Source: JBBQDK01 sp038319625 (GTDB lineage: Bacteria; Pseudomonadota; Gammaproteobacteria; JBBQDK01). From it: a stretch of DNA of 22,478 bases. The stretch lies in assembly GCA_038319625.1 (NCBI GenBank), contig JBBQDK010000031.1:1-22478 (forward strand), written 5' to 3'. Shown here one piece after another: positions 1 through 10,172 of the stretch. The position numbers and the translations under genes were made by a program. The notes beneath the pieces were generated by a model. That model made no database searches and had not been told where the DNA came from. It saw nothing but the letters and a program-made list of their open reading frames with translations. Positions within the stretch are counted from its first letter, which is position 1, and each line of letters starts with the position of its first letter.

Positions 1-1
1 C

Positions 2-400
2 ATGAGGCTACCAACTCGATATTACAGCAAGCTGATTCACGCAGGCTGGCATATACTGGTCATCGGGCTATGCTTGGGCATGGGTGAACTCGCGCAGGCC
101 GCCGGCTATTCAGAACAACCGGGCGCTCAAACCCTGTATTCCACCTCACAATACACAGCCAATACGGCACCGACCATTACCTGCGGCAAGCAACCGGGGC
201 AGCCTTCCAACACTCTGAATATCCGCGGCGCTGACATCACCACACTCTGGCGCAGCGCCTATCACATGATATTCCCCGCAACATCGCTGGCCGATAACAC
301 CAACATCAATCGCGCCGCCGCGATTCCGCACAAAGGCCTCGAATGGGGTCTGCGTGTCAGCCATGGCAGCACCCTGGTGAATCTCCAGACCAAGTGGTGA
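2..400 (+). CDS. Small exported protein of unknown function (start may lie upstream of the window)
   Basis: The reading frame of 132 codons opens with ATG at the second base of the window, so neither the ribosome binding site nor a longer N-terminus can be excluded. Residues 1-33 look like a Sec signal peptide: basic residues (R2, R6, K10), a hydrophobic stretch (roughly HILVIGLCLGMG) and an AQA-A type cleavage site near residue 33. The mature part of about 100 residues is rich in Thr, Ala, Asn and Gly, has a single Cys, and matches no family I recognise. An overlapping minus-strand frame (146-451) has no signal or domain features and was judged a shadow. About 320 bp separate it from the glucan synthase gene, so there is no clear operon link. 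The export signal is visible; any function would be a guess. Confidence 0.5.
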   Translation: MRLPTRYYSKLIHAGWHILVIGLCLGMGELAQAAGYSEQPGAQTLYSTSQYTANTAPTITCGKQPGQPSNTLNIRGADITTLWRSAYHMIFPATSLADNTNINRAAAIPHKGLEWGLRVSHGSTLVNLQTKW

Positions 401-718
401 ACACACTGGCTCCTCACTACCATTCAGGCAAGGCGGCGTCAGACAGATCAACAGTGCCTGACGAAGCGGGTCCCGCCTGATTACTGTGTCCCTCCCTGCT
501 GAAATCAGCGTAATATGTACCTCACGTCATCCATGCCTCCGGCAGTGATTGTCCTGCCATTGCGGAGAATCGCAAATAGCGCTGATTTCCCGCAGCGATT
601 CGCGACCGCTCTTCACTTAGCGCCATCTGACACGCCGGCACAGTGGATTGCCATGCCATTCACTTGATCGTCCTCCAAACGACATTGCCATTACACCGGA
701 ACCACGAGGACCTCAGCA
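401..718. other. Intergenic region with one stem-loop
   Basis: No gene is seen here. A nested inverted repeat lies just after the small exported protein: AGGCGG (431-436) pairs with CCGCCT (473-478) and CGTCAG (437-442) with CTGACG (458-463). It could end transcription of the upstream gene, although no T-run follows. At the far end, GAGGA (706-710) is the ribosome binding site of the glucan synthase gene. No convincing sigma70 promoter was found for that gene. Confidence 0.4.
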
Positions 719-3700
719 TTGAAGCTGCGCAATATCACCACTTTCAAATCCTGGCCCAATCTGATCCCGCGGCTGCGCGGTAACGGCATATCCCGAATCC
801 CGCCCGTGGAAGCACCGCTGCGCTCGGAACTGTTCAGTGCCGAGCAGATGGAACAGCATGGCAAGGCTTTGGCGGCATCGCACACCTTGACGTCGCGACC
901 CATACCGGATCAGCTGCTGACGCGCCTGGCGTCGAATGAAGCCATCCTGATCGATGTCAGCAAGCTGCTCACTGTCGCGGTGATGGCAAAGCACAGAATA
1001 ACACCGGCCAGTGAATGGCTGCTCGATAACTTCTATCTGATTGAAGAACAGATCCGCACTGCCAAGCGCCACTTGCCCAAAGGCTACAGCCGGGGATTGC
1101 CACGTTTGGCGCACGGCCCTTCCGCGCAACTGCCGCGAGTGTATGACCTGGCGCTGGAAACCATTGCGCACGGCGATGGGCGCGTGGACCCGGAAAGTCT
1201 CAGCCGGTTTGTGGCTGCTTACCAAACAGTCACCGCGCTCAAGCTCGGCGAGTTGTGGGCCATCCCCATCATGCTGCGCCTGGCCCTGATCGAGAATCTG
1301 CGCCGCGTCTCCACCCGGATCGCCGCAGGTCGGATCGACCGCGATCTGGCCGCCACGTGGGCCGACAGCTTGATCGAGATGGCTAACAAGGACCCAAAGA
1401 ACCTGATTCTGGTAATCGCGGACATGGCGCGGTCAAACCCGCCGATGACAACGCACTTCGTCGCGGAATTTGCCCGCCGCCTGCAAGGCCAGAGCGCCGC
1501 TCTGGCCTTGCCATTGACCTGGATCGAGCAGCAATTGGCCGAATCCGAACTGACCATCGAGCAATTGGTCCTGGCGGAAAACCAGATACAGGCTGCCGCC
1601 CAGGTTTCCATTAGCAACAGCATCGGCAGTCTGCGCTTTCTTGGCGCAATGGACTGGCGCGAGTTTGTTGAGTCGTTGAGTATTGTCGAACGGACCCTGC
1701 AAGCCGACCCCGGTGGAACCTATGGCGCCATGGATTTCGCCAGCCGCGACAGCTATCGTCACGTGGTTGAGCGGATTGCCAAACAGAACCGCCTGCCCGA
1801 AGTCGGAGTGGCGGAAGCGGCAGTAAAACTTGCGCACGAAGCGGCGAGCCAAACCGGTCGCGCGCATCGCAGCGCGCATGTCGGCTACTACCTGATCGAC
1901 AAGGGAGCGACACAGCTTGAAACGGCGCTCGGCGCGCACTTGCCCGTTATTGCCACGTTGGCGCGCGCCGTGGCCAGGCGACCATTGTTGCCCTATCTGG
2001 GCGTGATCGCGCTGATCACGGCAACACTGACCGGCGCTCTCCTGGCGCAAGCGCATACCGATGCCGCACCTGTTTGGGCACTCGCAGTAATTGGTGCCAC
2101 CGCGCTGCTGGCCACCAGCCAGCTGGCCGTTGCGCTGGTAAACTGGCTGGCCGGCTTCCTGACTGCACCGCGTCTGCTACCGCGCCTGGACTTTTCCAAA
2201 GCCATCCCGCCGGCATCGCGTACGCTGGTGGTAGTGCCCACTCTGTTGACCGGCAGCCAATCCATCGAGGACTTGATCGAGGCGCTGGAAGTGCGCTTCC
2301 TGGCCAATCGGGATGACAATCTGTACTTCGGTCTGCTGACCGATTACCGCGATGCGCCGGATGAAACCCTGCCGGAGGACGCGGCCTTGTTGAGCCTGGC
2401 AACGGCGCGCATCGAGCGGTTGAATGAAAAATACAGCGCGACCAACAGCGATGCGTTCTTTCTGTTTCATCGCCCACGCCAATGGAATCCGCAGGAGCGG
2501 ATCTGGATGGGTTACGAGCGCAAACGCGGCAAGCTGGCAGATCTGAATGCCTTACTGCGAGGCGCCGCGCCGGATCGCTTCGCGTTGATCGTCGGCAACA
2601 CTGCGGTTCTGCCCGGCGTGAAGTACATCATTACGCTCGACACCGATACCCAATTGCCGCGCGACTCCGCGCGGCAATTCGTCGGGGCCATGGCGCACCC
2701 GCTGAACCGGCCGCATTACGATGCCGGCCGGCAACGGGTCACGGCAGGCTACGGCATCCTGCAACCGCGGCTCGCGGTGAGTCTGCCGTGCACCAACAGC
2801 TCGCGCTATGCACGCTTGTACGGCGGCGATGCCGGCATCGACCCCTACACACGCGCTGTCTCCGATATTTACCAGGACCTGTTCGATGAGGGTTCATTCA
2901 TCGGCAAGGGCATCTACGACATCGATGCATTCGAACAGTCCGTCAGTGATCGCTTTCCTGAAAATCGCATCCTGAGTCATGACCTGCTGGAGGGGTGTTA
3001 TGCACGTGCCGGCCTGTTGAGCGATGTGCAGCTATACGAGGAATATCCCGCACGCTACAGCGCGGATGTGAGGCGTCGGCAGCGCTGGATACGCGGCGAT
3101 TGGCAGCTGGCGCGCTGGCTGCTGCCCGGCGTTCCGGGCTTCATGCCGCACAGCCGCCTGAAGAATCCGCTCTCCGCGCTGTCGCGCTGGAAACTGCTCG
3201 ACAATCTACGGCGCAGTCTGGTGCCTACGGCCATGACCTTACTGTTGCTGATCAGCTGGATAGTGCTGTGGCCGGCCTGGTGGTGGACTATGGCCGTGAT
3301 CGGCATCATTGTCATTCCGGCCTTGCTCGCATCCTTGCTGGAACTTGCGCAAAAACCGGACGACGTGCTGTTGAGACAGCATCTCGCCGCCGCCGTACGC
3401 TCGCTGGGCCGACGTTTCGCACAGGTTGGTGTCTCGCTGGCATGCCTCCCCTACGAGGCGTACTTCAGCATGAATTCGATTGTGCACACCGTCTGGCGGA
3501 TGCTGATCACGCACAAGGGACTGCTTGAATGGCAGCAATCCAGCGATTCCAATCACAATAACGACACGCATCTCGCCGCCTCTTATCGGGCGATGTGGAT
3601 CGCACCGGCAATTGCCTTGATCGTCGCAACAGTGTTGTCCACCTCCGGACCGGTCGTGCTCGCCAGCGCCGGCCCGATACTGCTGCTCTGGTTCGCCGCG

Positions 3701-6700
3701 CCCGCCATCGTCTGGTGGATCAGTCGGCCACTCGCACGCCCCGCCGCCAGACTGACGCGCGACCAGCTGCTGTTCCTGCGCAAGCTGGCGCGCAAGACCT
3801 GGGCTTTCTTCGACAAGTTCGTCGGCCCGGACGATAACTGGCTGCCACCGGATAATTTCCAGAAACATCCGGTTGCCACGCTGGCGCATCGCACCTCGCC
3901 GACCAACATGGGTCTGGCACTGCTCGCCAATCTGTCCGCTTACGACTTCGGTTACCTCACGGCCGGTCAACTGCTGCAACGCACGGCAAACAGTTTCGCC
4001 ACAATGCAAAAACTGGAGCGGCATCGCGGCCATTTCTACAACTGGTACGACACGCAATCACTGCATCCCTTGCGGCCCGTCTATATATCATCGGTGGACA
4101 GTGGCAACCTTGCCGGCCATCTGCTGACCTTGCAGCCGGGTCTGCTGGCACTCATTGACGCGCCGATACTCGGTACGCGCATCTTTGAAGGCTTGCGGGA
4201 CACACTCTCGCTACTCGAAGCAACAGCGCCAGATACCACACTGACCCCACTCGTGCAGTTCCGTGTTTATCTGGAAGCGAGTTGCGATACTCACCCCACC
4301 ACGCTGGTAGCAGTGCGCCTATGCCTTGAGCAATTGGCCCTCTATGCGACCCAGCTCGCCGCCGGCACCGACACCAAACTGAACGACGCAGCGCATGGCT
4401 GGATACAGGCGCTCATTGCACAATGCCAGGCCGCTCACGATGAACTGGCCCTGCTGGCGCCGTGGGCAATGGTGGCGGTCGGCAGCAGCGACATGTACGA
4501 CGCACCGGGCACTGCATTACTGATAAGCCCCATCCCCACACTACGCGAATTGGCAAGGCTCGAGTCCGAGTATCTGCCAGAACTCGATAGTCGCAGCACC
4601 GCCCAACCGGCGGCAGTACAGCGCCTCCGGCTTGACGAATGGCGGCAACACATCGTGCAAGCCGGCGAACAGGCCCGGCAGCGGATCGCGGCGATCGAGG
4701 ATCTGGCCTTGCAGGCCAGACAGTTCGCCACTATGGAATATGATTTTCTGTATGACAAAACCCAGCATCTGCTGGCCATCGGCTACAACGTGGATGAACG
4801 CCGCCAGGATGCGAGTTTCTACGACCTGCTGGCGTCGGAAGCGCGCTTCTGCAGCTTCGTCGCGATAGCGCAGGGACAACTGCCGCAAGAAAGCTGGTTC
4901 AGCCTGGGGCGGCAACAAACCACGGCGGGAGGCGAGCCGGTGCTGGTGTCATGGAGCGGCTCGATGTTCGAATACCTGATGCCGCTGCTGGTAATGCCGA
5001 CCTATGAAAACACACTGCTCGACCAGACCTATCAGGCCGCTGTGGCGCGGCAGATCGCGTATGGCAGGCAGCGCGGCGTGCCCTGGGGCATGTCGGAGTC
5101 CGGCTACAACACGGTCGATGTGCATCTCAACTATCAGTACCGTGCCTTCGGCGTGCCGGGCCTGGGACTGAAACGCGGCCTCGCCGAGGATCTGGTGATT
5201 GCACCGTATGCGTCGGTACTCGCGCTGATGGTCGCGCCCGAGGCGGCATGCCAGAATCTGCAACGCCTCGAAGCCGACGGCCTGGTCGGCGAGTTCGGTT
5301 GCTTTGAAGCCATCGACTACACACCGTCACGCCTGCCGCGCGGCAAAACCAGTGCCGTGGTGCATTCGTTCATGGCACATCATCAGGGTATGAGTCTGCT
5401 ATCGCTGGCCTATCTGCTGCTGAACCAGCCCATGCAGAAACGCTTCGTCTCCGATCCACTGTTTCAAGCGACACTGCTGTTGCTGCACGAGCGCATTCCC
5501 AAGGCATCGGCTGTCTATACCTACGCCGCCGAGAGCACGGACATCGGCACCTCGTCGAGCGCTGCGGACCTGCCCGTGCGCATCGTTCACAGCCCGGAGA
5601 CGCCGACACCGGAAGTGCAGTTGCTGTCGAACGGCCGCTACAACGTCATGGTCACGACGGTGGGCGGTGGTTACAGCCGCTGGAAAGACCTGGCCGTCAC
5701 GCGCTGGCGCGAAGACACCACCTGTGACAACTGGGGTACGTTCTGTTATCTGCGCGATGTCGCCAGCGGCGAGTTCTGTTCCAACGCTTACCAGCCGACA
5801 CTGAAGCTTCCCATTCATTACGAAGCGATCTTCTCGGAAGGCCGCGCGGAATTCCGCCGTCGCGATCTGCTCGGGGATGGCGACTTCGACAGTCATACCG
5901 AGATAGTCATATCGCCGGAAGACGATATCGAACTGCGACGTGTCCGCATCACCAACCGTTCCGATACACGCCGCGCCATCGATGTAACGAGCTATGCCGA
6001 AGTGGTGCTCGCCACGCCCGCTGCGGATGCGCTGCATCCGGCCTTCAGCAATCTCTTTGTGCAGACCGAGATCATTGCATCGCGTCAGGCAATAGTCTGC
6101 ACGCGACGGCCGCGCTCCAACGACGAGCACTCGCCCTGGCTGCTGCACCTGATGGCCGTGCACGGTGCGGACATCGATACGGTGTCTTATGAAACCGACC
6201 GCCTGCAGTTTATCGGTCGCGGCCACAGCGTCGCCGATCCACGCGCACTGCGTGAGCTGGCGGAACTCTCCGGCAGCGCCGGCTCAGTACTGGATCCTGT
6301 CGTCGCGATCCGCTCGCTCATCACCCTTAATCCAGGACAATCGGTAACGATAGACATGGTCACCGGCATCGGTGACAGCCGCGACGCCGCCTTGAGCCTG
6401 ATCGAGAAATATCACGACCGGCGTCTCGCCGACCGTGTCTTCGAACTGGCCTGGACGCACGGCCAGGTGGTGTTGCGCCAGATCAATGCCAGCGAGTCCG
6501 ATGCCCAGCTGTACGCACGGCTTGCCAACTCCGTGATCTACGCCAATGCCGCGCTGCGCGCCGACGCCGACGTGCTCATCAAAAACCGTCGCGGACAATC
6601 CGGTTTGTGGGGCTATGCCATTTCTGGCGATCTGCCGATCGTGCTGCTACAGATCAGCAGTGCCGACAATTTCGAACTGGTGCGCCAGCTGGTACAGGCC

Positions 6701-9466
6701 CATGCGTACTGGCGCTTGAAGGGACTGGCTGTCGACCTGGTGATCTGGAACGAAGACCACGCCGGTTACCGGCAACTGCTGCAAGAGCAGATCATGGGCT
6801 TGATCGCCGCCGGCGTCGAAGCCAACATCGTGGACAGACCGGGCGGCATCTTCGTGCGGCCCGTGGATCAGATCTCGAACGAAGACAGGATTCTGCTGCA
6901 ATCGGTCGCGCGCGCCATCATCACCGACGGTCGTGGCACGCTGGTGGATCAGATCAACGCGCGCAGCCTCAAGGAAGTACGCGTGCCGCGCTTTAAGGTG
7001 ACGCGCGGTGAATCCGCCGCAGCCCCGGTGATGGCGGCCATGCCGCGCCGCAATCTGATTCTGTTCAACGGCATCGGCGGCTTCACGCCGGACGGCCACG
7101 AATACGTCATCACCACGACGCACGAACAGGTGACGCCGGCACCGTGGGTGAATGTACTGGCCAACCCACAATTCGGCACGGTAATCTCCGAGAACGGTCT
7201 CGCCTACACCTGGCGCGACAACGCCCACGAATACCGCCTCACGCCCTGGTACAACGACCCGGTCAGCGATGCCAGTGGCGAAGCCTATTACCTGCGCGAT
7301 GAAGAGAGCGGGCACTTCTGGTCACCCACGCCCCTGCCCTGCCGCGGTACCAGCGCCTATGTCAGTCGCCACGGCTTCGGTTACAGCGTGTTCGAACACT
7401 GCGAAGACGGCATCTGTTCCGAATTGTGGATTTATGTCGACTTGACAGAGGCCGTTAAGTTCGCGGTATTGAAAGTGCGCAACGAGTCCGGCCGCCACCG
7501 CCGTCTCTCGGCGACCGGCTACGTGGAATGGGTACTGGGCGATCTGCGGCCAAAATCGGTGCTGCACGTAATCACGGAAATCGATCACGACAGCGGCGCC
7601 GTGTTCGCGCGCAACGCCTACAACACCGAGTTCACCGACCATGTCGCCTTCTTCGCGGCGGACGATGCCAATCGCACCGTGACTGGTGACCGGCGTGAGT
7701 TCATCGGCCGCAACGGCACACTGAGCAATCCGGCGGCCATGACACGGGCACGCCTGTCCGGCAAAGTGGGTGCCGCGCTCGATCCCTGCGCCGCACTGCA
7801 AGTTAATTTCGAACTGGCCACAGGACAGACCCGCGAGATCCGCTTCACCCTCGGCGCGGGACGCGACCTTGCCGATGCCCGCCAACTGGCGAGGGGCAGT
7901 CGCGGCGGCGCGACGGCACGCGCGTCTCTGGAAAAGGTCTGGCACTACTGGAACCATACACTCGGTGCCGTGCAAGTGGAAACGCCCGACGCCTCGCTCA
8001 ATGTCCTGACCAATGGCTGGCTCCTGTACCAGACCCTGGCGTGCCGGCTATGGGCGCGCAGTGGTTATTATCAATCGGGCGGCGCCTTCGGTTTCCGCGA
8101 TCAGTTGCAGGACGTGATGGCGCTGGTGCATGCCGAATCGGCACGCGTGCGCGCGCAGTTGCTGCTGGCCGCGAGCCGCCAGTTCGTGGAAGGCGATGTC
8201 CAGCACTGGTGGCATCCGCCCACTGGCCGCGGCGTACGTACGCAGTGTTCGGACGATTATCTGTGGTTACCACTGGCGACCTGTCGCTATGTGCTCTGCA
8301 GCGGCGACACCGGCGTGCTCGGCGAGTCCATTGGCTTCCTGGAAGGTCGCGCCGTCAACGCTGATGAGGATTCGTACTACGATCTGCCCAGCCAGTCCGG
8401 CACCCGCGCCAGTCTGTACGAGCACTGCGTGCGCGCCATTCAGCATGGGCTGCGCTTCGGTGAACACGGTATGCCCCTGATGGGCACCGGCGACTGGAAC
8501 GACGGCATGAATCTGGTGGGTATCCACGGCAAAGGCGAAAGCGTCTGGCTGGGCTTTTTTCTCTGCGAAGTGCTCAAGCAATTCGGCAGGCTCGCACAGC
8601 AACAAGGCGACACCGGGTTCGCCGACCGCTGCGAGAAAGAACGGACCGGCTTGCAACAGAATATCGAACAACACGCCTGGGACGGCGGCTGGTATCGCCG
8701 CGCCTACTTCGACGACGGCACGCCCCTGGGTTCAGCGCAGAACAGCGAATGCCAGATCGATTCGATTTCACAAAGCTGGTCCGTGCTGTCCGGCGCCGGC
8801 GATGCCGAACGTTCGCGGCAGGCGATGGCCGCCGTCGATAAGCGCCTGGTACGTCGCGATGAAAAAATCATCCAACTCCTCGACCCACCCTTCGACACCT
8901 CGGAGATGAACCCCGGCTATATAAAAGGCTACGTCCCCGGCGTGCGCGAAAACGGCGGCCAGTACACACACGCCGCCATCTGGACAACCATGGCCTTCGC
9001 CGCGCTCGGCGACAGTAAACGCGCGTGGGAGTTGCTGTCGATGATCAACCCGGTGAACCACGCTAACACCCCGGCAGGCGTTGCGACCTACAAAGTCGAA
9101 CCCTATGTCATCGCCGCCGACGTCTACGCCGTCACCCCCCACACCGGCCGCGGCGGCTGGACCTGGTACACCGGCTCCGCCGGCTGGATGTACCGCTTGA
9201 TCGTCGAATCACTGTTGGGCCTGAGTCTCGAAGTCGACAAGCTACGCATCACACCGTGCCTACCGGCAGAGTGGCAGAGGTTCAAAATGCACTATCGCTA
9301 TCGCGAGACGGTTTACCATATCAGTGTTACGCAGACGCAGAATGGCAGCGGCGGCATGGTCGTGACGGCGGATGGGATTGAGCAGAAAGACAAGACGGTT
9401 CCGCTGGTTGATGATCGGCGGGAGCATGTGGTTGAGGTGAGGGTGGATGGCGGGGGTGATCAGTAG
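719..9466 (+). CDS. ndvB: Cyclic beta-1,2-glucan synthase (NdvB/ChvB/Cgs family)
   Basis: This inner-membrane enzyme polymerises UDP-glucose into beta-1,2-glucan, controls chain length and cyclises the product in one 2915-residue chain; Rhizobium and Brucella homologues are about 2800-2870 residues. Order: an N-terminal helical region; membrane segments about 418-480; a GT84 domain about 500-830 with D641-T-D643, D755 in HDLLEG and a Q/RxxRW signature at R787-W790; further membrane segments about 835-880 and 959-1005; a cyclisation domain (GH189/glycoamylase-like) about 1100-1580 with GHFYNWYD near 1104, E1418 in SMFEY, E1460 in WGMSES and AHHQG near 1553; two beta-sandwich modules near 1730 and 2240; and a C-terminal GH94 phosphorylase-like domain with GDWNDGMN at 2591-2598, which trims chains in Brucella Cgs. 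All key motifs look intact. The TTG start is supported by GAGGA eight bases upstream and by the family-like ELFSAEQMEQH segment, which lies upstream of the nearest ATG. No NdvA-type exporter gene is adjacent. Confidence 0.95.
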   Translation: MKLRNITTFKSWPNLIPRLRGNGISRIPPVEAPLRSELFSAEQMEQHGKALAASHTLTSRPIPDQLLTRLASNEAILIDVSKLLTVAVMAKHRITPASEWLLDNFYLIEEQIRTAKRHLPKGYSRGLPRLAHGPSAQLPRVYDLALETIAHGDGRVDPESLSRFVAAYQTVTALKLGELWAIPIMLRLALIENLRRVSTRIAAGRIDRDLAATWADSLIEMANKDPKNLILVIADMARSNPPMTTHFVAEFARRLQGQSAALALPLTWIEQQLAESELTIEQLVLAENQIQAAAQVSISNSIGSLRFLGAMDWREFVESLSIVERTLQADPGGTYGAMDFASRDSYRHVVERIAKQNRLPEVGVAEAAVKLAHEAASQTGRAHRSAHVGYYLIDKGATQLETALGAHLPVIATLARAVARRPLLPYLGVIALITATLTGALLAQAHTDAAPVWALAVIGATALLATSQLAVALVNWLAGFLTAPRLLPRLDFSKAIPPASRTLVVVPTLLTGSQSIEDLIEALEVRFLANRDDNLYFGLLTDYRDAPDETLPEDAALLSLATARIERLNEKYSATNSDAFFLFHRPRQWNPQERIWMGYERKRGKLADLNALLRGAAPDRFALIVGNTAVLPGVKYIITLDTDTQLPRDSARQFVGAMAHPLNRPHYDAGRQRVTAGYGILQPRLAVSLPCTNSSRYARLYGGDAGIDPYTRAVSDIYQDLFDEGSFIGKGIYDIDAFEQSVSDRFPENRILSHDLLEGCYARAGLLSDVQLYEEYPARYSADVRRRQRWIRGDWQLARWLLPGVPGFMPHSRLKNPLSALSRWKLLDNLRRSLVPTAMTLLLLISWIVLWPAWWWTMAVIGIIVIPALLASLLELAQKPDDVLLRQHLAAAVRSLGRRFAQVGVSLACLPYEAYFSMNSIVHTVWRMLITHKGLLEWQQSSDSNHNNDTHLAASYRAMWIAPAIALIVATVLSTSGPVVLASAGPILLLWFAAPAIVWWISRPLARPAARLTRDQLLFLRKLARKTWAFFDKFVGPDDNWLPPDNFQKHPVATLAHRTSPTNMGLALLANLSAYDFGYLTAGQLLQRTANSFATMQKLERHRGHFYNWYDTQSLHPLRPVYISSVDSGNLAGHLLTLQPGLLALIDAPILGTRIFEGLRDTLSLLEATAPDTTLTPLVQFRVYLEASCDTHPTTLVAVRLCLEQLALYATQLAAGTDTKLNDAAHGWIQALIAQCQAAHDELALLAPWAMVAVGSSDMYDAPGTALLISPIPTLRELARLESEYLPELDSRSTAQPAAVQRLRLDEWRQHIVQAGEQARQRIAAIEDLALQARQFATMEYDFLYDKTQHLLAIGYNVDERRQDASFYDLLASEARFCSFVAIAQGQLPQESWFSLGRQQTTAGGEPVLVSWSGSMFEYLMPLLVMPTYENTLLDQTYQAAVARQIAYGRQRGVPWGMSESGYNTVDVHLNYQYRAFGVPGLGLKRGLAEDLVIAPYASVLALMVAPEAACQNLQRLEADGLVGEFGCFEAIDYTPSRLPRGKTSAVVHSFMAHHQGMSLLSLAYLLLNQPMQKRFVSDPLFQATLLLLHERIPKASAVYTYAAESTDIGTSSSAADLPVRIVHSPETPTPEVQLLSNGRYNVMVTTVGGGYSRWKDLAVTRWREDTTCDNWGTFCYLRDVASGEFCSNAYQPTLKLPIHYEAIFSEGRAEFRRRDLLGDGDFDSHTEIVISPEDDIELRRVRITNRSDTRRAIDVTSYAEVVLATPAADALHPAFSNLFVQTEIIASRQAIVCTRRPRSNDEHSPWLLHLMAVHGADIDTVSYETDRLQFIGRGHSVADPRALRELAELSGSAGSVLDPVVAIRSLITLNPGQSVTIDMVTGIGDSRDAALSLIEKYHDRRLADRVFELAWTHGQVVLRQINASESDAQLYARLANSVIYANAALRADADVLIKNRRGQSGLWGYAISGDLPIVLLQISSADNFELVRQLVQAHAYWRLKGLAVDLVIWNEDHAGYRQLLQEQIMGLIAAGVEANIVDRPGGIFVRPVDQISNEDRILLQSVARAIITDGRGTLVDQINARSLKEVRVPRFKVTRGESAAAPVMAAMPRRNLILFNGIGGFTPDGHEYVITTTHEQVTPAPWVNVLANPQFGTVISENGLAYTWRDNAHEYRLTPWYNDPVSDASGEAYYLRDEESGHFWSPTPLPCRGTSAYVSRHGFGYSVFEHCEDGICSELWIYVDLTEAVKFAVLKVRNESGRHRRLSATGYVEWVLGDLRPKSVLHVITEIDHDSGAVFARNAYNTEFTDHVAFFAADDANRTVTGDRREFIGRNGTLSNPAAMTRARLSGKVGAALDPCAALQVNFELATGQTREIRFTLGAGRDLADARQLARGSRGGATARASLEKVWHYWNHTLGAVQVETPDASLNVLTNGWLLYQTLACRLWARSGYYQSGGAFGFRDQLQDVMALVHAESARVRAQLLLAASRQFVEGDVQHWWHPPTGRGVRTQCSDDYLWLPLATCRYVLCSGDTGVLGESIGFLEGRAVNADEDSYYDLPSQSGTRASLYEHCVRAIQHGLRFGEHGMPLMGTGDWNDGMNLVGIHGKGESVWLGFFLCEVLKQFGRLAQQQGDTGFADRCEKERTGLQQNIEQHAWDGGWYRRAYFDDGTPLGSAQNSECQIDSISQSWSVLSGAGDAERSRQAMAAVDKRLVRRDEKIIQLLDPPFDTSEMNPGYIKGYVPGVRENGGQYTHAAIWTTMAFAALGDSKRAWELLSMINPVNHANTPAGVATYKVEPYVIAADVYAVTPHTGRGGWTWYTGSAGWMYRLIVESLLGLSLEVDKLRITPCLPAEWQRFKMHYRYRETVYHISVTQTQNGSGGMVVTADGIEQKDKTVPLVDDRREHVVEVRVDGGGDQ

Positions 9467-9854
9467 GATTTGACTTGAAAATAGCAATTCACGGCAGACC
9501 TCTCAACCGGCTGCTATGTAGCGAAAACGGTCTATCATTTTTGATAAAACCGTCGCGTAACGATTTGATCCATTCGCACGTTTTTCGCGCTGTGGAAGCA
9601 ATGGCTAGATTTCACTTCTTCTTCGTATCACATGCTGCGACAAATTCCTTTCCAATTAGTGTAGGGTTTATCTGGGTGAATACTTCACCGCCACCCCCGT
9701 GAGACGAAACTTTAAACATCCAATACGCACCAAATTCGCCAGAGCAAGTCTCACTTCCTTTACAACAATTTGTGAGACGTAACGAGGTCTTGTGTGGATT
9801 TCGTGATACGCAAGCTAAACACCACCTAGCGGTACATTCCTGAACACTCGCTAT
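9467..9854. other. Intergenic region, no gene recognised
   Basis: A 75-codon frame with a TTG start (9475-9702) has no ribosome binding site or recognisable domain and is not called. A nested hairpin at 9527-9553 (ACGGT, TATCA, TTTT, TGATA, ACCGT) may mark the end of the glucan synthase transcript. GTGAGAC occurs at 9699-9705 and 9772-9778, with its inverse GTCTCAC at 9748-9754; the meaning is unknown. Confidence 0.35.
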
Positions 9855-10172
9855 TCAAGCCGCCCTGCGCGTCACCAAAGCCTTCACCTTCGGTCGTCCG
9901 GCCTTGTGGACCAGCCAGATGTCATGCTGGGCCTGGAGGTTGATCCAGACATCGGGCTCGGTGGCGAATACCCCCGCGAGGCGGACTGCCATGTCCGGAG
10001 TGACCGATGCGCGACCGTTGACGATCGCGGAGACATGCTTGCGCGTGACGCCGAGCGCCTGAGCGGCTTGCGTGATGTTCACGCCGAGCGGTTCCAGGTA
10101 AAGGTCGCGCAGAATCTCGCCGGGATGAGCGGGATAGTGCATTTTCGATTTCTTGTTAGTGGTAGTCGACAT
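9855..10172 (-). CDS. higA: HigA-type antitoxin (XRE-family helix-turn-helix, type II toxin-antitoxin)
   Basis: This is the antitoxin and autorepressor of a HigBA module. It carries the family opening HYPAHPGEILRDLYLEPLG followed by an XRE helix-turn-helix (ITQAAQALGVTRKHVSAIVNG) and the downstream DMAVRLAGVFATEPDVWINLQ helix region typical of HigA. The chosen ATG at 10172 gives 105 residues, overlaps the end of higB by 17 bases and has a GAGATGG sequence just upstream; the internal ATG at 10142 would give a 95-residue form beginning MHYPAHPG. Toxin-first order with overlap is the usual higBA arrangement and implies translational coupling. It probably binds the palindrome inside the higB promoter. 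The family assignment is firm; the exact start is not. Confidence 0.9.
   Translation of the reverse strand: MSTTTNKKSKMHYPAHPGEILRDLYLEPLGVNITQAAQALGVTRKHVSAIVNGRASVTPDMAVRLAGVFATEPDVWINLQAQHDIWLVHKAGRPKVKALVTRRAA

Noticed and set aside
3239..4057. Long minus-strand frames inside the glucan synthase gene (272 aa here, also 275 aa at 5399-6226 and 222 aa at 6647-7315)
   Set aside because: They are antisense to a clearly conserved gene in GC-rich DNA, have no ribosome binding sites or domains, and are explained by codon bias of the sense strand.
9475..9702. 75-codon frame after the glucan synthase gene
   Set aside because: TTG start without a ribosome binding site, no recognisable domain, and low-complexity end (Pro run).
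9699..9778. GTGAGAC repeated three times (one inverted) within 80 bases
   Set aside because: Seven bases is too short and the spacing irregular; no neighbouring promoter or gene gives it meaning.
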